DNA of 12,526 nucleotides from an uncultured Ellagibacter sp. (GTDB lineage Bacteria; Actinomycetota; Coriobacteriia; Coriobacteriales; Eggerthellaceae), in the NCBI RefSeq assembly GCF_934636505.1, contig NZ_CAKUAL010000059.1, positions 1-12,526 of the forward strand, read 5' to 3'. Below are positions 6,739 to 12,526 of this stretch, piece by piece. Numbering within the stretch: position 1 is the first letter of the stretch; every line of letters begins with the position of its first letter. The translations under genes and the position numbers were made by a program. The notes beneath the pieces are model-generated. The model was not told the DNA's origin, did no database searches, and was given only the letters and a program-made list of their open reading frames with translations.

Positions 6739-6760
6739 TAAGCAGGCGTTCTTTCCCGAT
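6730..6760 (+). terminator. Weak candidate terminator of pheA
   Basis: ATCGGG (6730-6735) pairs with CCCGAT (6755-6760) across a 19-base loop and is followed by TTCCTCCTAT. The stem is short, the loop long and the T-run poor; it overlaps the pheA stop codon. Confidence 0.3.
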
Positions 6761-6770
6761 TTCCTCCTAT

Positions 6771-6926
6771 CGTGGACAAATAATGGCGATATGTGAGTCG
6801 GTGTAGCCCCCCGAACGCTTTCCCTAATTGCTTTGCCTGGGAAAGCCCAGGTCGTAAATCGACGGATATGCAAGGTGGACGACGCTTCACCTGGGCTGAC
6901 TCACATATCGACCAATTATGTCCACG
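6771..6926. mobile_element. 156-base element with 29-base terminal inverted repeats (MITE-like or structured RNA)
   Basis: The left arm 6771-6799 and the right arm 6898-6926 are inverted copies: outer CGTGGACA and inner CGATATGTGAGTC match exactly, with a middle block that aligns after a one-base shift (23 of 29 identical without gaps). The interior has no ORF of note but contains a perfect hairpin CCTGGG-AAAG-CCCAGG (6836-6851) and a further ACCTGGGC (6889-6896). Size, paired ends and a location between two convergent genes fit a small non-autonomous transposable element. A folded RNA with a long closing stem is the alternative. No clear target-site duplication is visible, so mobility is inference. 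Confidence 0.5.
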
Positions 6927-7036
6927 GCGAGCCAAGAAAAAGGCCATGAGTGCTGTGACGGGGGCTACAGCTCCGAAGGCCGCGGGATACAGCACGTAGG
7001 TCGCAGCGCTCTGCCAGCAAGCTGTGGCACCTGGGG
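6927..7036. other. Non-coding stretch downstream of mntP
   Basis: With the adjoining bases this completes a 298-base gene-free gap between the convergent pheA and mntP. GTGCTGT (6950-6956) pairs with ACAGCAC (6989-6995); on the minus strand it is followed after about 8 bases by CCTTTTTCTT, so it may end the mntP transcript. A smaller stem TGCCA/TGGCA lies at 7012-7029. No gene is supportable here. Confidence 0.4.
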
Positions 7037-7618
7037 CTAGAGCGGCAAAATCCCCAAGTGCTCGAGGAGAATCTTGCAGCCTATCAAGATGAGCACGACA
7101 CCGCCCACAATGGTCGCACCCTTCTCGTAGCGCGCGCCGAAAACATGCCCCACGGCGACGCCCACCACGGAGAGGGCGAACGTCGTCACGCCGATGACCG
7201 CTATCGCCCAGACGATGTTCACGCCCAAAAACGCGAAGGTGATGCCCACGGCAAGCGCGTCGATGCTCGTCGCAATGGCCAGCATGAGCAGCTCTTTTAA
7301 GTCGAGCCTCGTATCCTTTGGCTCGCCCGCTTCCCCCTCGTCGCCCTCGCGGAAGGCGTCGAGGAGCATCTTCCCGCCAATAAGCGCGAGCAGGATGAAC
7401 GCAATCCAGTGATCGATCGGAGTGATGAAATCGGCGAGCTGCGTGCCGAGCGCCCAGCCGATAAGGGGCATGAGCGCCTGAAAACCCCCGAAGAAAAGCC
7501 CGATCACGAGCGCCTGCTTCATGTTGAGGCGTTTCATCCCCAACCCCTTGCAAATAGAAACAGCGAAAGCGTCCATCGACAGCCCCACGCCGATCAAAAA
7601 CAGCTCAACGAAACCCAC
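7037..7618 (-). CDS. mntP: Manganese efflux pump MntP
   Basis: 193 residues. Known: MntP exports Mn(II) across the cytoplasmic membrane and protects against manganese excess. Seen: six hydrophobic segments arranged as two related halves, with the family signatures SMDAFAVS (14-21, Asp16) and TSIDALAVG (117-125, Asp120), and a charged central loop (about 88-107, rich in Glu/Asp/Lys). E. coli MntP has an essential Asp at the same position 16. Start: the frame also allows GTG at 7624, but AGAGG lies only 3 bases before it and 9 bases before GTG at 7618; the shorter form also gives the usual family N-terminus (MGFVELFLIGVGLSMD). Regulation: a manganese riboswitch and intrinsic terminator precede it (7672-7815), which independently supports the assignment. 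Confidence 0.95.
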   Translation of the reverse strand: MGFVELFLIGVGLSMDAFAVSICKGLGMKRLNMKQALVIGLFFGGFQALMPLIGWALGTQLADFITPIDHWIAFILLALIGGKMLLDAFREGDEGEAGEPKDTRLDLKELLMLAIATSIDALAVGITFAFLGVNIVWAIAVIGVTTFALSVVGVAVGHVFGARYEKGATIVGGVVLILIGCKILLEHLGILPL

Positions 7619-7648
7619 GGCCACATTCCTCTCGTCTTAGCTCGCAAA

Positions 7649-7668
7649 CCCGAAACCCCGTATTCGGG
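7649..7668 (-). other. Leader hairpin between terminator and mntP
   Basis: CCCGAA (7649-7654) and TTCGGG (7663-7668) form a 6-pair stem with an 8-base loop, 15 bases upstream of the mntP ribosome binding site. It has no T-run and its role is unclear; it could stabilise the read-through transcript. Confidence 0.35.
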
Positions 7669-7671
7669 CAT

Positions 7672-7694
7672 AAAAAAACCGGCTTGCGCGCCGG
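7672..7694 (-). terminator. Regulatory intrinsic terminator of the mntP leader
   Basis: On the minus strand CCGGC-GCGCAA-GCCGG is followed by seven T. It lies between the manganese aptamer and mntP, so it is the expression platform of the riboswitch rather than the end of an upstream gene. Confidence 0.88.
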
Positions 7695-7703
7695 CATATG
7701 GAA

Positions 7704-7730
7704 GCGCGGTGCGACAAGCGTCACACCGCG
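7704..7730 (-). other. Hairpin competing with riboswitch P1 stem
   Basis: CGCGGTG (7705-7711, plus-strand reading) pairs with CACCGCG (7724-7730), with a further GAC/GTC pairing inside. The bases at 7726-7730 are also the 3' strand of the aptamer P1 stem (partner 7811-7815), so P1 and this hairpin cannot both form. When P1 forms, the freed strand 7704-7708 can pair with 7687-7691 inside the terminator stem, acting as an antiterminator. Pairings are read from the sequence; the switching is inferred. Confidence 0.6.
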
Positions 7731-7815
7731 AGTCTTGTCATTTAAGGCATGGCCAGCTCGAATGAGCAGCATGTTGGCCAAGCCGCGCCTTTCGGCGTCG
7801 ACTACTCCCCCACGG
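7726..7815 (-). ncRNA. yybP-ykoY manganese riboswitch aptamer
   Basis: Read on the minus strand the leader has the family hallmarks: GGGGAGTAG (7802-7810) directly after a P1 5' strand CCGTG (7811-7815), a GCC-GAAA-GGC hairpin, a CCAACATGC loop segment, a GGCCA/TGGCC stem and a 3' AAGACT followed by CGCGG (7726-7730), which closes P1. Known: this class binds Mn(II) between two docked loops and turns on mntP-type exporters. Position upstream of mntP, with a terminator in between, fits a transcription-control riboswitch that allows read-through when manganese is high. Confidence 0.9.
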
Positions 7816-7823
7816 ATTCGGCA

Positions 7824-7832
7824 ATTCTACCA
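7824..7832 (-). promoter_or_regulatory. Extended -10 promoter of the mntP leader
   Basis: On the minus strand TGGTAGAAT (TGN plus TAGAAT) lies in the 28-base gap between the mutY-like stop codon and the riboswitch. No -35 is recognisable, as is common for extended -10 promoters. The predicted start near 7817 is immediately ahead of P1. Confidence 0.55.
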
Positions 7833-7843
7833 CATGGCCGCAA

Positions 7844-8713
7844 CTAGGCTCGCGCAGTGCCATCTTCAACGGCGAAAAAACCCTCTCGCGCGAGATCGGC
7901 CATGATCGATGCGAACAGCTCATCCTCAACGCCATCGCGCCCGTGGTCGCGCTCGAAGTCGCTGAGAAGCAAGTGGACTTCCTCGAGCGAAATCGCCCCC
8001 TCAGCCGCAAGCACAATGCGCACCACTTCCGCTCGCTTCTGACGACGCGACCCCTCGAACGTGCTTTGCCGCGTGTAGTGCGCACTGCGACGGGAGGCAT
8101 TGCCGAAGGTGGCCTTCAAATGCGCGCCGTAATCGAGCAGCGCGTAATACCACAACCGGGGGTTATCCTCGGGGCACGTCGCGCGGACAAGGGGCTCGAG
8201 CTGCTTGTCTCGAATACCTTCCTCACCAGGGAAAAGCTCGTGCAGAAACACGGTGCGGACGTTGGTCTCCAGATACATCGCGGGGCGGTTGCACGCGAAC
8301 GCGACAACGCCTGCCGCCGTTGCGGGACCGATGCCTGGAAGCGCCACGAGCTCGTCGACCGTTTCGGGCAGCTTCCCCCCGAAATCTTGCGAGCAGATCT
8401 CGCATGCGCGTTTGAGAGCAAGTGCGCGGCGGTTGTAGCCAAGCCCCTGCCATTCGCCCACAACGTCCGACGTGCTCGCGCTCGCCAGGGCATCGGGCGT
8501 GGGGAACTTCGCCAAGAAGCGCTCCCAGCGGCCGAGAACGCGCTTCACCTGCGTTTGTTGGAGCATTACCTCGGAGACCAGCACCGCATAGGCGTCATCG
8601 ATATTCCGCCAGGGCAGATCGCGGTAGAGCCGCGCGCCCTCGCGGCTCACCAAAGCAACGAACGCCTCCGGGGAGGGGGCGTTCGCAGGCCACGCGCAGG
8701 AAGGCAGCTCCAT
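7844..8713 (-). CDS. mutY: MutY-like A/G-specific adenine glycosylase lacking the Fe-S cluster
   Basis: 289 residues, HhH-GPD DNA glycosylase fold. Known: MutY removes adenine mispaired with 8-oxoguanine. Seen: the MutY-type catalytic segment SEVMLQQTQV with Glu48, GLGYNRRA (91-98), and the helix-hairpin-helix LPGIGPATAAG (125-135). The position of the usual catalytic Asp reads YLETNVRTV, giving Glu149. The four-Cys [4Fe-4S] loop is absent; in its place is a Ser/Arg-rich stretch ending FEGSRRQKR (219-227). The MutT-like C-terminal 8-oxoG domain is also missing; instead there is a short Glu/Asp-rich tail. It belongs to a divergent, cluster-less subgroup and could act on a different mismatch. 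Start: ATG at 8713 lies one base after the Rrf2 stop; ATG at 8734 would overlap that gene. Third gene of a probable operon. Confidence 0.8.
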   Translation of the reverse strand: MELPSCAWPANAPSPEAFVALVSREGARLYRDLPWRNIDDAYAVLVSEVMLQQTQVKRVLGRWERFLAKFPTPDALASASTSDVVGEWQGLGYNRRALALKRACEICSQDFGGKLPETVDELVALPGIGPATAAGVVAFACNRPAMYLETNVRTVFLHELFPGEEGIRDKQLEPLVRATCPEDNPRLWYYALLDYGAHLKATFGNASRRSAHYTRQSTFEGSRRQKRAEVVRIVLAAEGAISLEEVHLLLSDFERDHGRDGVEDELFASIMADLAREGFFAVEDGTARA

Positions 8714-8714
8714 G

Positions 8715-9230
8715 CTAGCTGGACGCCTTCCCATGGCAGGATTCAGTCAGGGCAAGGTTGATGCGGCCCGCGCAGACGTCGCAACCGCCTTCACAGTCGC
8801 CGAGCGCCTCGCGCACTTTCGGATGATCGCCGCCCATCTCGAAGAGGTCCTTCAGCGTGATAGACCCCAGATAGTCGCTTAAGATGCGATCAGCACCGCG
8901 CCACACCTTGTTATAGGCGCACGTGTCGCTCTGGCCGCACGGCGCGCTCCCCGCACCACATTCGGAGACGCTCACCGGCCCCTGAACAGCCTCGACGACG
9001 TCGCGAACGGTCACGGTAGCAGGGTCGCACCCAAGGCACAGGCCGCCGCGGGCACCGCGCGTCGTGTTCACAAAGCCGCACTTCGTGAGGTCATGCTGGA
9101 TGCTGCGCGCAAACGCATAGGGAATTCCCTCGCGCTCGGCGAGCTCCGCAACGGACATGCGCTCATCGCCATTACGGTATGCGGCGCGCAGGATTCTGCA
9201 CGCATAGTCGCAGCGTCGTGTGATATCCAT
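8715..9230 (-). CDS. Rrf2-family regulator, probable Fe-S sensor
   Basis: 171 residues, a cytoplasmic winged-helix transcription factor of the IscR/NsrR/RsrR group. Seen: the N-terminal HTH (DITRRCDYACRIL, then AELAEREGIPYAFARSIQHDL, 28-48) and wing (TTRGARGGLCLGC, 56-68). Cys91, Cys98 and Cys104 (CGAGSAPC, then DTC) fall almost exactly on IscR's cluster ligands Cys92/98/104, followed by the usual VWRGADRIL. An unusual C-terminal cluster, Cys146-x3-Cys150-x2-Cys153 plus Cys165, has no counterpart in IscR. Inferred: it senses Fe-S status, nitric oxide or oxygen and may control its own operon. The ATG at 9230 has GGAGGG 9 bases upstream and is 15 bases after the AAA+ gene stop. It overlaps nothing and is coupled to the MutY-like gene by a 1-base gap. 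It is not adjacent to isc or suf genes here. Confidence 0.88.
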   Translation of the reverse strand: MDITRRCDYACRILRAAYRNGDERMSVAELAEREGIPYAFARSIQHDLTKCGFVNTTRGARGGLCLGCDPATVTVRDVVEAVQGPVSVSECGAGSAPCGQSDTCAYNKVWRGADRILSDYLGSITLKDLFEMGGDHPKVREALGDCEGGCDVCAGRINLALTESCHGKASS

Positions 9231-9245
9231 CGATGAGCCCTCCCC

Positions 9246-10775
9246 CTATTGGCCCGAAAGCAGGTCTTCGATGTTCTCCAAATCGGAGCGGAAATCGCGA
9301 ACCACCTGATCTTCCAGCTCGCGGTACTCCTTGGAGTCGAGCGGCTGGTAGGCAGCAAGCTTATCGAAGAGATTGTCACGCGTGACCGGAACATAGCGGC
9401 GAGCGAAGAGGCTTTCCTTATAGGCCTCCTCGATAGCCTCGCGCGCTGCCATGTAGATGTCGAAACGGGGCATGTTTACCGAATAACGCACCAGGTCGGC
9501 AACGCGAATGCTGCGAATCGAGGGGTGGTCGCGGGCAATTTCCATCCAGATTTCGACACGCTCCTCGGCCGTCGGGCATTCGATGTCGATAAGCGACAGC
9601 GGCTCGAGAAGCTCGAGGAAGAACGGGTCTATTTCGGCGTTCTTCGAAGCCGAGGCCAAAACGTAGACGTCGGGGTTGTCCACCGCCGAGCGGATGAGCT
9701 CGATTGCCTCGCGCGCACCACGCGAAAGCGAGGCATACACGAAACCCTCGAAATCGTCGCCCCCATCCGCCTGGGGAGCGCTCCACAAATCGATGTCCTC
9801 AAGCACAAGGACGCCGCGCCCCGAGAAGACGCTGTCCGCGCGCACCGCCCGCGTCGCGTTGCCCGAAGGCCCCATCACGCAAAGGATCGGCATGCCCGAA
9901 AGGTTCTCCTCCATGCGCATGCGCATCGCTGGGAGCTTGAGCTCCCCAATCGTCGCTTGTACGAAGCGACCGGCATCCTCGCGCGCCGGCGAGCGGAACA
10001 CGAAGGTATCGGTCACTGGAAGGCGGTCCAGCCCATGGCGCGCGTTCAGCATGGTGACGAGCGACTTGAAGTCGGGGTCGTCCTGCATGCCGATGCCGAA
10101 ATCGCGCATCGTGGCAACTGCCGCGTCGTATCCCGCAAGGTCGTCGTAGGTGAGCTTCTCCTTTTGATCGCCCGGGGACTTGACGCCGGCGTCGACCGCA
10201 AGCTTCGAAAGCACAGACATGCCATCGCGCTCCGCACGATCGGATGCGCGGGAGGCGTCGCCGTCAGAAGAGGGTTCCCCTTCCGCTTCGGCCTTGCCCT
10301 TCCCTGTCAAAAGGGAAGACAAATCCCCCGACGAGAAATCGCCAAGAGGCTCCACTTTGAACAGCTTGGCGTCGAACCCGAGGAGATCCCTCGAGATCGC
10401 CTCCGCCACGTCTTGAAGGTCGCCTCGGGAAAGCCCGAACTCCTCGAGCTTGTCGAGGGCGAGCTGCTGAAGCCGCTCCGAGCACTCTGAGGACTCCCCC
10501 GCGCTCAGGAACGGGTCGAGTTTGCCGAAAATGTACTCAGCGAGAGAGCGCTCCTTAAGATCGCACGCCAAATCCCACGCCTTCTTCAGCGCATCAATCG
10601 CCTCTGGGCTCGGATCGCCGGCAGTTCCCGCTGCCTTTTCGAAGGCGGTCAAATACAGATGCATGCCGAGCACGGCGTCGCCTTGTGCGCACGCGTCTTT
10701 GGCGCGAAGCAGATAATCGACATCGCTCCCGTCAGCACCTTCACCACAGCTTTGCTTGTCAGCGTTCTCCAGCAT
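9246..10775 (-). CDS. Degenerate AAA+ ATPase-like protein of unknown function
   Basis: 509 residues. Seen: an N-terminal helical region (about 15-130) of repeat-like character, a low-complexity Ser/Asp/Glu linker (about 145-187), then an AAA+-like module: LTYDDLAGYDAAV (208-220, like the entry to FtsH-type modules), the position of Walker A reading FRSPAREDAGR (260-270) with no Gly-Lys-Ser/Thr, an acidic Walker B-like GVLVLEDIDLW (321-331), a sensor 1-like YVLASASKN (371-379), and a C-terminal helical lid (about 403-455). Inferred: a fold that has lost ATP binding, perhaps a scaffold or regulator. Start: ATG at 10775 has GGAGGTG about 6 bases upstream; an in-frame start at 10820 lacks a site. 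First gene of the operon with the Rrf2 regulator and MutY-like genes. I cannot assign a function. Confidence 0.75.
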   Translation of the reverse strand: MLENADKQSCGEGADGSDVDYLLRAKDACAQGDAVLGMHLYLTAFEKAAGTAGDPSPEAIDALKKAWDLACDLKERSLAEYIFGKLDPFLSAGESSECSERLQQLALDKLEEFGLSRGDLQDVAEAISRDLLGFDAKLFKVEPLGDFSSGDLSSLLTGKGKAEAEGEPSSDGDASRASDRAERDGMSVLSKLAVDAGVKSPGDQKEKLTYDDLAGYDAAVATMRDFGIGMQDDPDFKSLVTMLNARHGLDRLPVTDTFVFRSPAREDAGRFVQATIGELKLPAMRMRMEENLSGMPILCVMGPSGNATRAVRADSVFSGRGVLVLEDIDLWSAPQADGGDDFEGFVYASLSRGAREAIELIRSAVDNPDVYVLASASKNAEIDPFFLELLEPLSLIDIECPTAEERVEIWMEIARDHPSIRSIRVADLVRYSVNMPRFDIYMAAREAIEEAYKESLFARRYVPVTRDNLFDKLAAYQPLDSKEYRELEDQVVRDFRSDLENIEDLLSGQ

Positions 10776-10800
10776 GGACCCACCTCCATTCGTAAAAGCA

Positions 10801-10816
10801 GATGCGCACGCGCATC
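10801..10816. repeat. Inverted repeat in leader of the AAA+/Rrf2/mutY operon
   Basis: GATGCG-CACG-CGCATC lies 25 bases upstream of the AAA+ start, with an AT-rich TAATATAAG-type stretch just beyond (about 10840-10850) that is the likely promoter area. The repeat may be an operator, possibly for the Rrf2 protein, though it does not match a known Rrf2 site. Confidence 0.3.
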
Positions 10817-10904
10817 GCAATTTCTATGTTTAACCTCTTATATTAGACTACGGGAGGCAAATCTGGCCCCAAGTGACGGTATTCCCACGATTCTTTACAC
10901 GGAC

Positions 10905-10947
10905 GAAAGAAAACGGGAAGAAAGCTCCGCGGCATGCCGGGGAAGCT
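10905..10947 (-). terminator. Probable terminator of HAD phosphatase gene
   Basis: A stem between 10923-10932 and 10937-10947 (one mismatch, one bulge, CATG loop) starts within the stop codon of the HAD gene. On the minus strand it is followed by a T-rich tract (TTTCTTCCCGTTTTCTTT). Confidence 0.5.
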
Positions 10948-11716
10948 ACCACTCCGCGATGCGCCAACCTTCGCTTTTCGCCGTTCTCGCAAGAGGGCGG
11001 TCGGGGGTCACGGCGACGGGATTTCTCGCAGCCCCGAGAAGCGTGCGGTCCGAATGGTGGTCGCCATAGGCGGCATCGAGAACCCAGCGGCCCGCGCCGA
11101 AGCGCTCATCGGCGAACTCGCGCAGGCGCACGATCTTCTGGTCGCCTTCCACGGGAAGCCCCTCGACCTCGCAGGTGTAGGTGCCGTCCTTCGCCGCACG
11201 CATGCGCGTCGATATCTGGAAGTCGATCGGATGGAATTCCATCGCGCGAGAGACGATGGGTTCGAAGGTCGCCGACACGAGCACAACGACGCGGCCCTGC
11301 TCCTTTTGGCTCAGCAGTTCTGCCGTGGCCTGCTCGCGGAACAGCGACGCCACGTCCGAGTCGTAAAAATCGCGCAGGAACGCATCGACGCGCGCGACCG
11401 GCTTGCCCGCGAAGGCGCGGAAGACAAGCCCGCGTACCCAGCTCTCGTTCTGGGGAAGGCGCAGCTTGTAGGCAATCCCCCACAGCAAGATGCGCGCAAG
11501 AACGCTTTTTTCCAGCATGCCGAGCTTCATGAGTCGACGGACTAAAAGCACCGGCGAGTTGCCCGAAATGCACGTCCCATCGAAATCGAATGCGGCGATA
11601 TGAACCAGCCCGTCCGTCTGCACGAGAGACAACAGATCGTCGGATGAGTCGACAGGCGGCGCTCCCGCACCGTCGGCCTCCGACAAAACTTGAGAATTAC
11701 CAGCGCTTTCTTCCAC
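10946..11716 (-). CDS. HAD-superfamily subfamily IB phosphatase
   Basis: 256 residues. Seen, numbered from GTG at 11716: motif I AAFDFDGTC with the nucleophile Asp44 and general acid Asp46; a helical C1 cap region (about 53-125); motif II VLVSATFEP with Ser148; motif III Lys194 in EGDQKIVRL; and motif IV YGDHHSD with Asp219 and Asp223. This is the SerB-like IB pattern. Known relatives act on small phosphate esters such as phosphoserine or glycerol phosphate; the substrate here cannot be read. The N-terminus carries about 40 extra residues, acidic and Ser-rich, before the fold. Start: GTG at 11716 has GGAG five bases upstream; GTG at 11722 is possible but its spacing is too short. An ABC exporter gene ends 69 bases upstream with a terminator between, so it may have its own promoter, which I could not identify. 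Confidence 0.87.
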   Translation of the reverse strand: MEESAGNSQVLSEADGAGAPPVDSSDDLLSLVQTDGLVHIAAFDFDGTCISGNSPVLLVRRLMKLGMLEKSVLARILLWGIAYKLRLPQNESWVRGLVFRAFAGKPVARVDAFLRDFYDSDVASLFREQATAELLSQKEQGRVVVLVSATFEPIVSRAMEFHPIDFQISTRMRAAKDGTYTCEVEGLPVEGDQKIVRLREFADERFGAGRWVLDAAYGDHHSDRTLLGAARNPVAVTPDRPLARTAKSEGWRIAEW

Positions 11717-11749
11717 GAACACTCCACTGAGAATCTAGTTGCGAGCAAA

Positions 11750-11775
11750 CAAGGGCGCCCCAGGAGGCGCCCTTG
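11750..11775 (-). terminator. Intrinsic terminator of the ABC exporter gene
   Basis: CAAGGGCGCC (11750-11759) pairs perfectly with 11766-11775 around a 6-base loop, followed on the minus strand by TTTGCT. It lies 10 bases after the ABC exporter stop codon and before the HAD gene. Confidence 0.8.
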
Positions 11776-11785
11776 CAAAGCATAC

Positions 11786-12526
11786 CTACTCTTCGCCCTC
11801 GTCGAACTGCGAATTGTACAGTTCCGCATAAAAGCCACCGCGAGCGAGCAGCTCGTCATGAGTACCCTGCTCGACGATGTCGCCGTGCTGCATGACCAAA
11901 ATCAAATCCGCCGAACGAATCGTCGAGAGACGATGCGCGATGACGAACGACGTACGGCCCTCCATGAGGTTGTCCATGGCTCGCTGGATGCGCTCCTCGG
12001 TGCGCGTGTCGACCGAACTCGTCGCCTCATCGAGAATGAGCATGCGCCGGTTCGCCAAGATCGCGCGCGCAATCGTGAGAAGCTGGCGCTGGCCTTGGCT
12101 TATGTTGGTCGCGTCCTCGTTGATCACGAAATCGTAGCCGCCGGGCAGGGTGGTGACGAAGTGGTGCACGCAGCCCGCGCGCGCCGCAGCCTCCACCTCC
12201 TCGTCGGTCGCGTCGAGCTTGCCATAGCGGATGTTCTCGCGAATCGTGCCGCTGAACAGCCACGTGTCCTGCAGCACCATGCCGAACATCGAGCGGACGT
12301 CGGAGCGCGAGAAGTCGCGCGCATCGACGCCGCCAATACGGATAGCGCCTCCGTCGACGTCGTAGAAGCGCATGAGCAGCTTCACCATAGTCGTCTTGCC
12401 GGCGCCCGTTGGGCCCACGATAGCGACCGTCTGGCCCTCGGAGACCTTCGCCGAGAAATCGTTGATGACAGGCTTGTCGGGCGAGTACCCTAATCGCACA
12501 TGGTCGAACTCCACGTTGCACGGAAC
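11786..12526 (-). CDS. ABC exporter, nucleotide-binding domain (N-terminus outside window)
   Basis: 246 residues are present; the frame stays open at the window edge, so the transmembrane half lies beyond. Seen, counted from the edge: an aromatic A-loop Tyr14, Walker A GPTGAGKT (38-45), Q-loop Gln86 in MVLQDTWLF, signature ISQGQRQ (142-148), Walker B MLILDE with catalytic Glu167, D-loop SSVD, and H-loop His198 in IAHRLST. All catalytic residues are intact. The NISQGQRQLL form and the DTWLFSGTIRENI segment are typical of MdlB/LmrA-type multidrug or lipid half-transporters fused to their membrane domain. These usually work as heterodimers with a partner gene that would lie upstream, outside the window. 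The transported substrate is unknown. A terminator follows directly. Confidence 0.93.
   Translation of the reverse strand, partial: VPCNVEFDHVRLGYSPDKPVINDFSAKVSEGQTVAIVGPTGAGKTTMVKLLMRFYDVDGGAIRIGGVDARDFSRSDVRSMFGMVLQDTWLFSGTIRENIRYGKLDATDEEVEAAARAGCVHHFVTTLPGGYDFVINEDATNISQGQRQLLTIARAILANRRMLILDEATSSVDTRTEERIQRAMDNLMEGRTSFVIAHRLSTIRSADLILVMQHGDIVEQGTHDELLARGGFYAELYNSQFDEGEE

Noticed and set aside
5839..6873. A 344-codon minus-strand frame opposite pheA.
   Set aside because: pheA has clear family motifs, a good ribosome binding site and the expected length; the opposite frame has no recognisable features.
6771..6926. The inverted-repeat element as a second manganese riboswitch or a 6S RNA.
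   Set aside because: It lacks the GGGGAGTAG and AAGAC signatures and lies downstream, not upstream, of mntP; there is no typical 6S central bubble or adjacent marker.
6723..7553. A 276-codon minus-strand frame overlapping mntP and the inverted-repeat element.
   Set aside because: Over mntP it is a frame-shifted Arg/His/Gly-rich shadow. Only the short hydrophobic part beyond mntP is noted, as a weak remnant.
9249..10490. A 413-codon plus-strand frame opposite the AAA+-like gene.
   Set aside because: The minus-strand frame has AAA+-like motifs, a strong ribosome binding site and tight operon spacing; the plus-strand product looks like reversed GC-rich coding sequence.
1..12526. CRISPR arrays, tRNA or rRNA genes, and full insertion sequences.
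   Set aside because: No regularly spaced repeats, cloverleaf-like sequences, rRNA segments or transposase genes were seen anywhere in the window.

Overview
The window comes from a high-GC, strictly anaerobic-looking actinobacterium. The closest fit is the class Coriobacteriia, family Eggerthellaceae (relatives of Eggerthella, Adlercreutzia, Gordonibacter, Slackia). The reasons are the codon use, a membrane-anchored respiratory [NiFe] hydrogenase of the coriobacterial type, and a lineage-specific set of neighbours. The placement rests on protein appearance only and was not tested by a search.

Layout. Almost everything is on the minus strand; only pheA is on the plus strand. Reading left to right: a partial rhodanese lipoprotein (1-472); a hydrogenase maturation protease and a small unknown membrane protein (694-1639); a strong terminator and a GC-rich hairpin (1708-1790); the hydrogenase core, read right to left as small subunit, large subunit and cytochrome b (5495 down to 1805); a 391-base divergent control region; pheA, prephenate dehydratase (5887-6738, plus); a convergent non-coding stretch with a 156-base element bounded by 29-base inverted repeats (6771-6926); mntP, a manganese exporter, preceded by a yybP-ykoY type manganese riboswitch with an intrinsic terminator (7037-7815); a probable three-gene operon of a degenerate AAA+ protein, an Rrf2 regulator and a MutY-like glycosylase (10775 down to 7844); a HAD-IB phosphatase (10946-11716); and the C-terminal half of an ABC exporter (11786-12526).

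How the genes work together. HydA and HydB form the H2-oxidising enzyme on the outer face of the membrane, exported by the Tat pathway. The cytochrome b passes electrons to the quinone pool. The HyaD-like protease removes the C-terminal peptide of HydB after nickel insertion. The three structural genes are tightly coupled (0-1 base gaps), whereas the protease gene lies beyond a terminator and may be expressed separately. The small subunit carries Cys where most relatives have Pro at the medial cluster, which predicts three [4Fe-4S] clusters.

The mntP leader reads as a complete regulatory unit: extended -10 promoter, manganese aptamer, competing hairpin, terminator, gene. The AAA+/Rrf2/mutY operon places a probable Fe-S sensing regulator between a DNA-repair gene and a P-loop-less AAA+ protein of unknown role.

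The least explained parts are the inverted-repeat element, the AATG-TTA boxes upstream of hydA, the degenerate AAA+ protein and the small membrane protein in the hydrogenase cluster.
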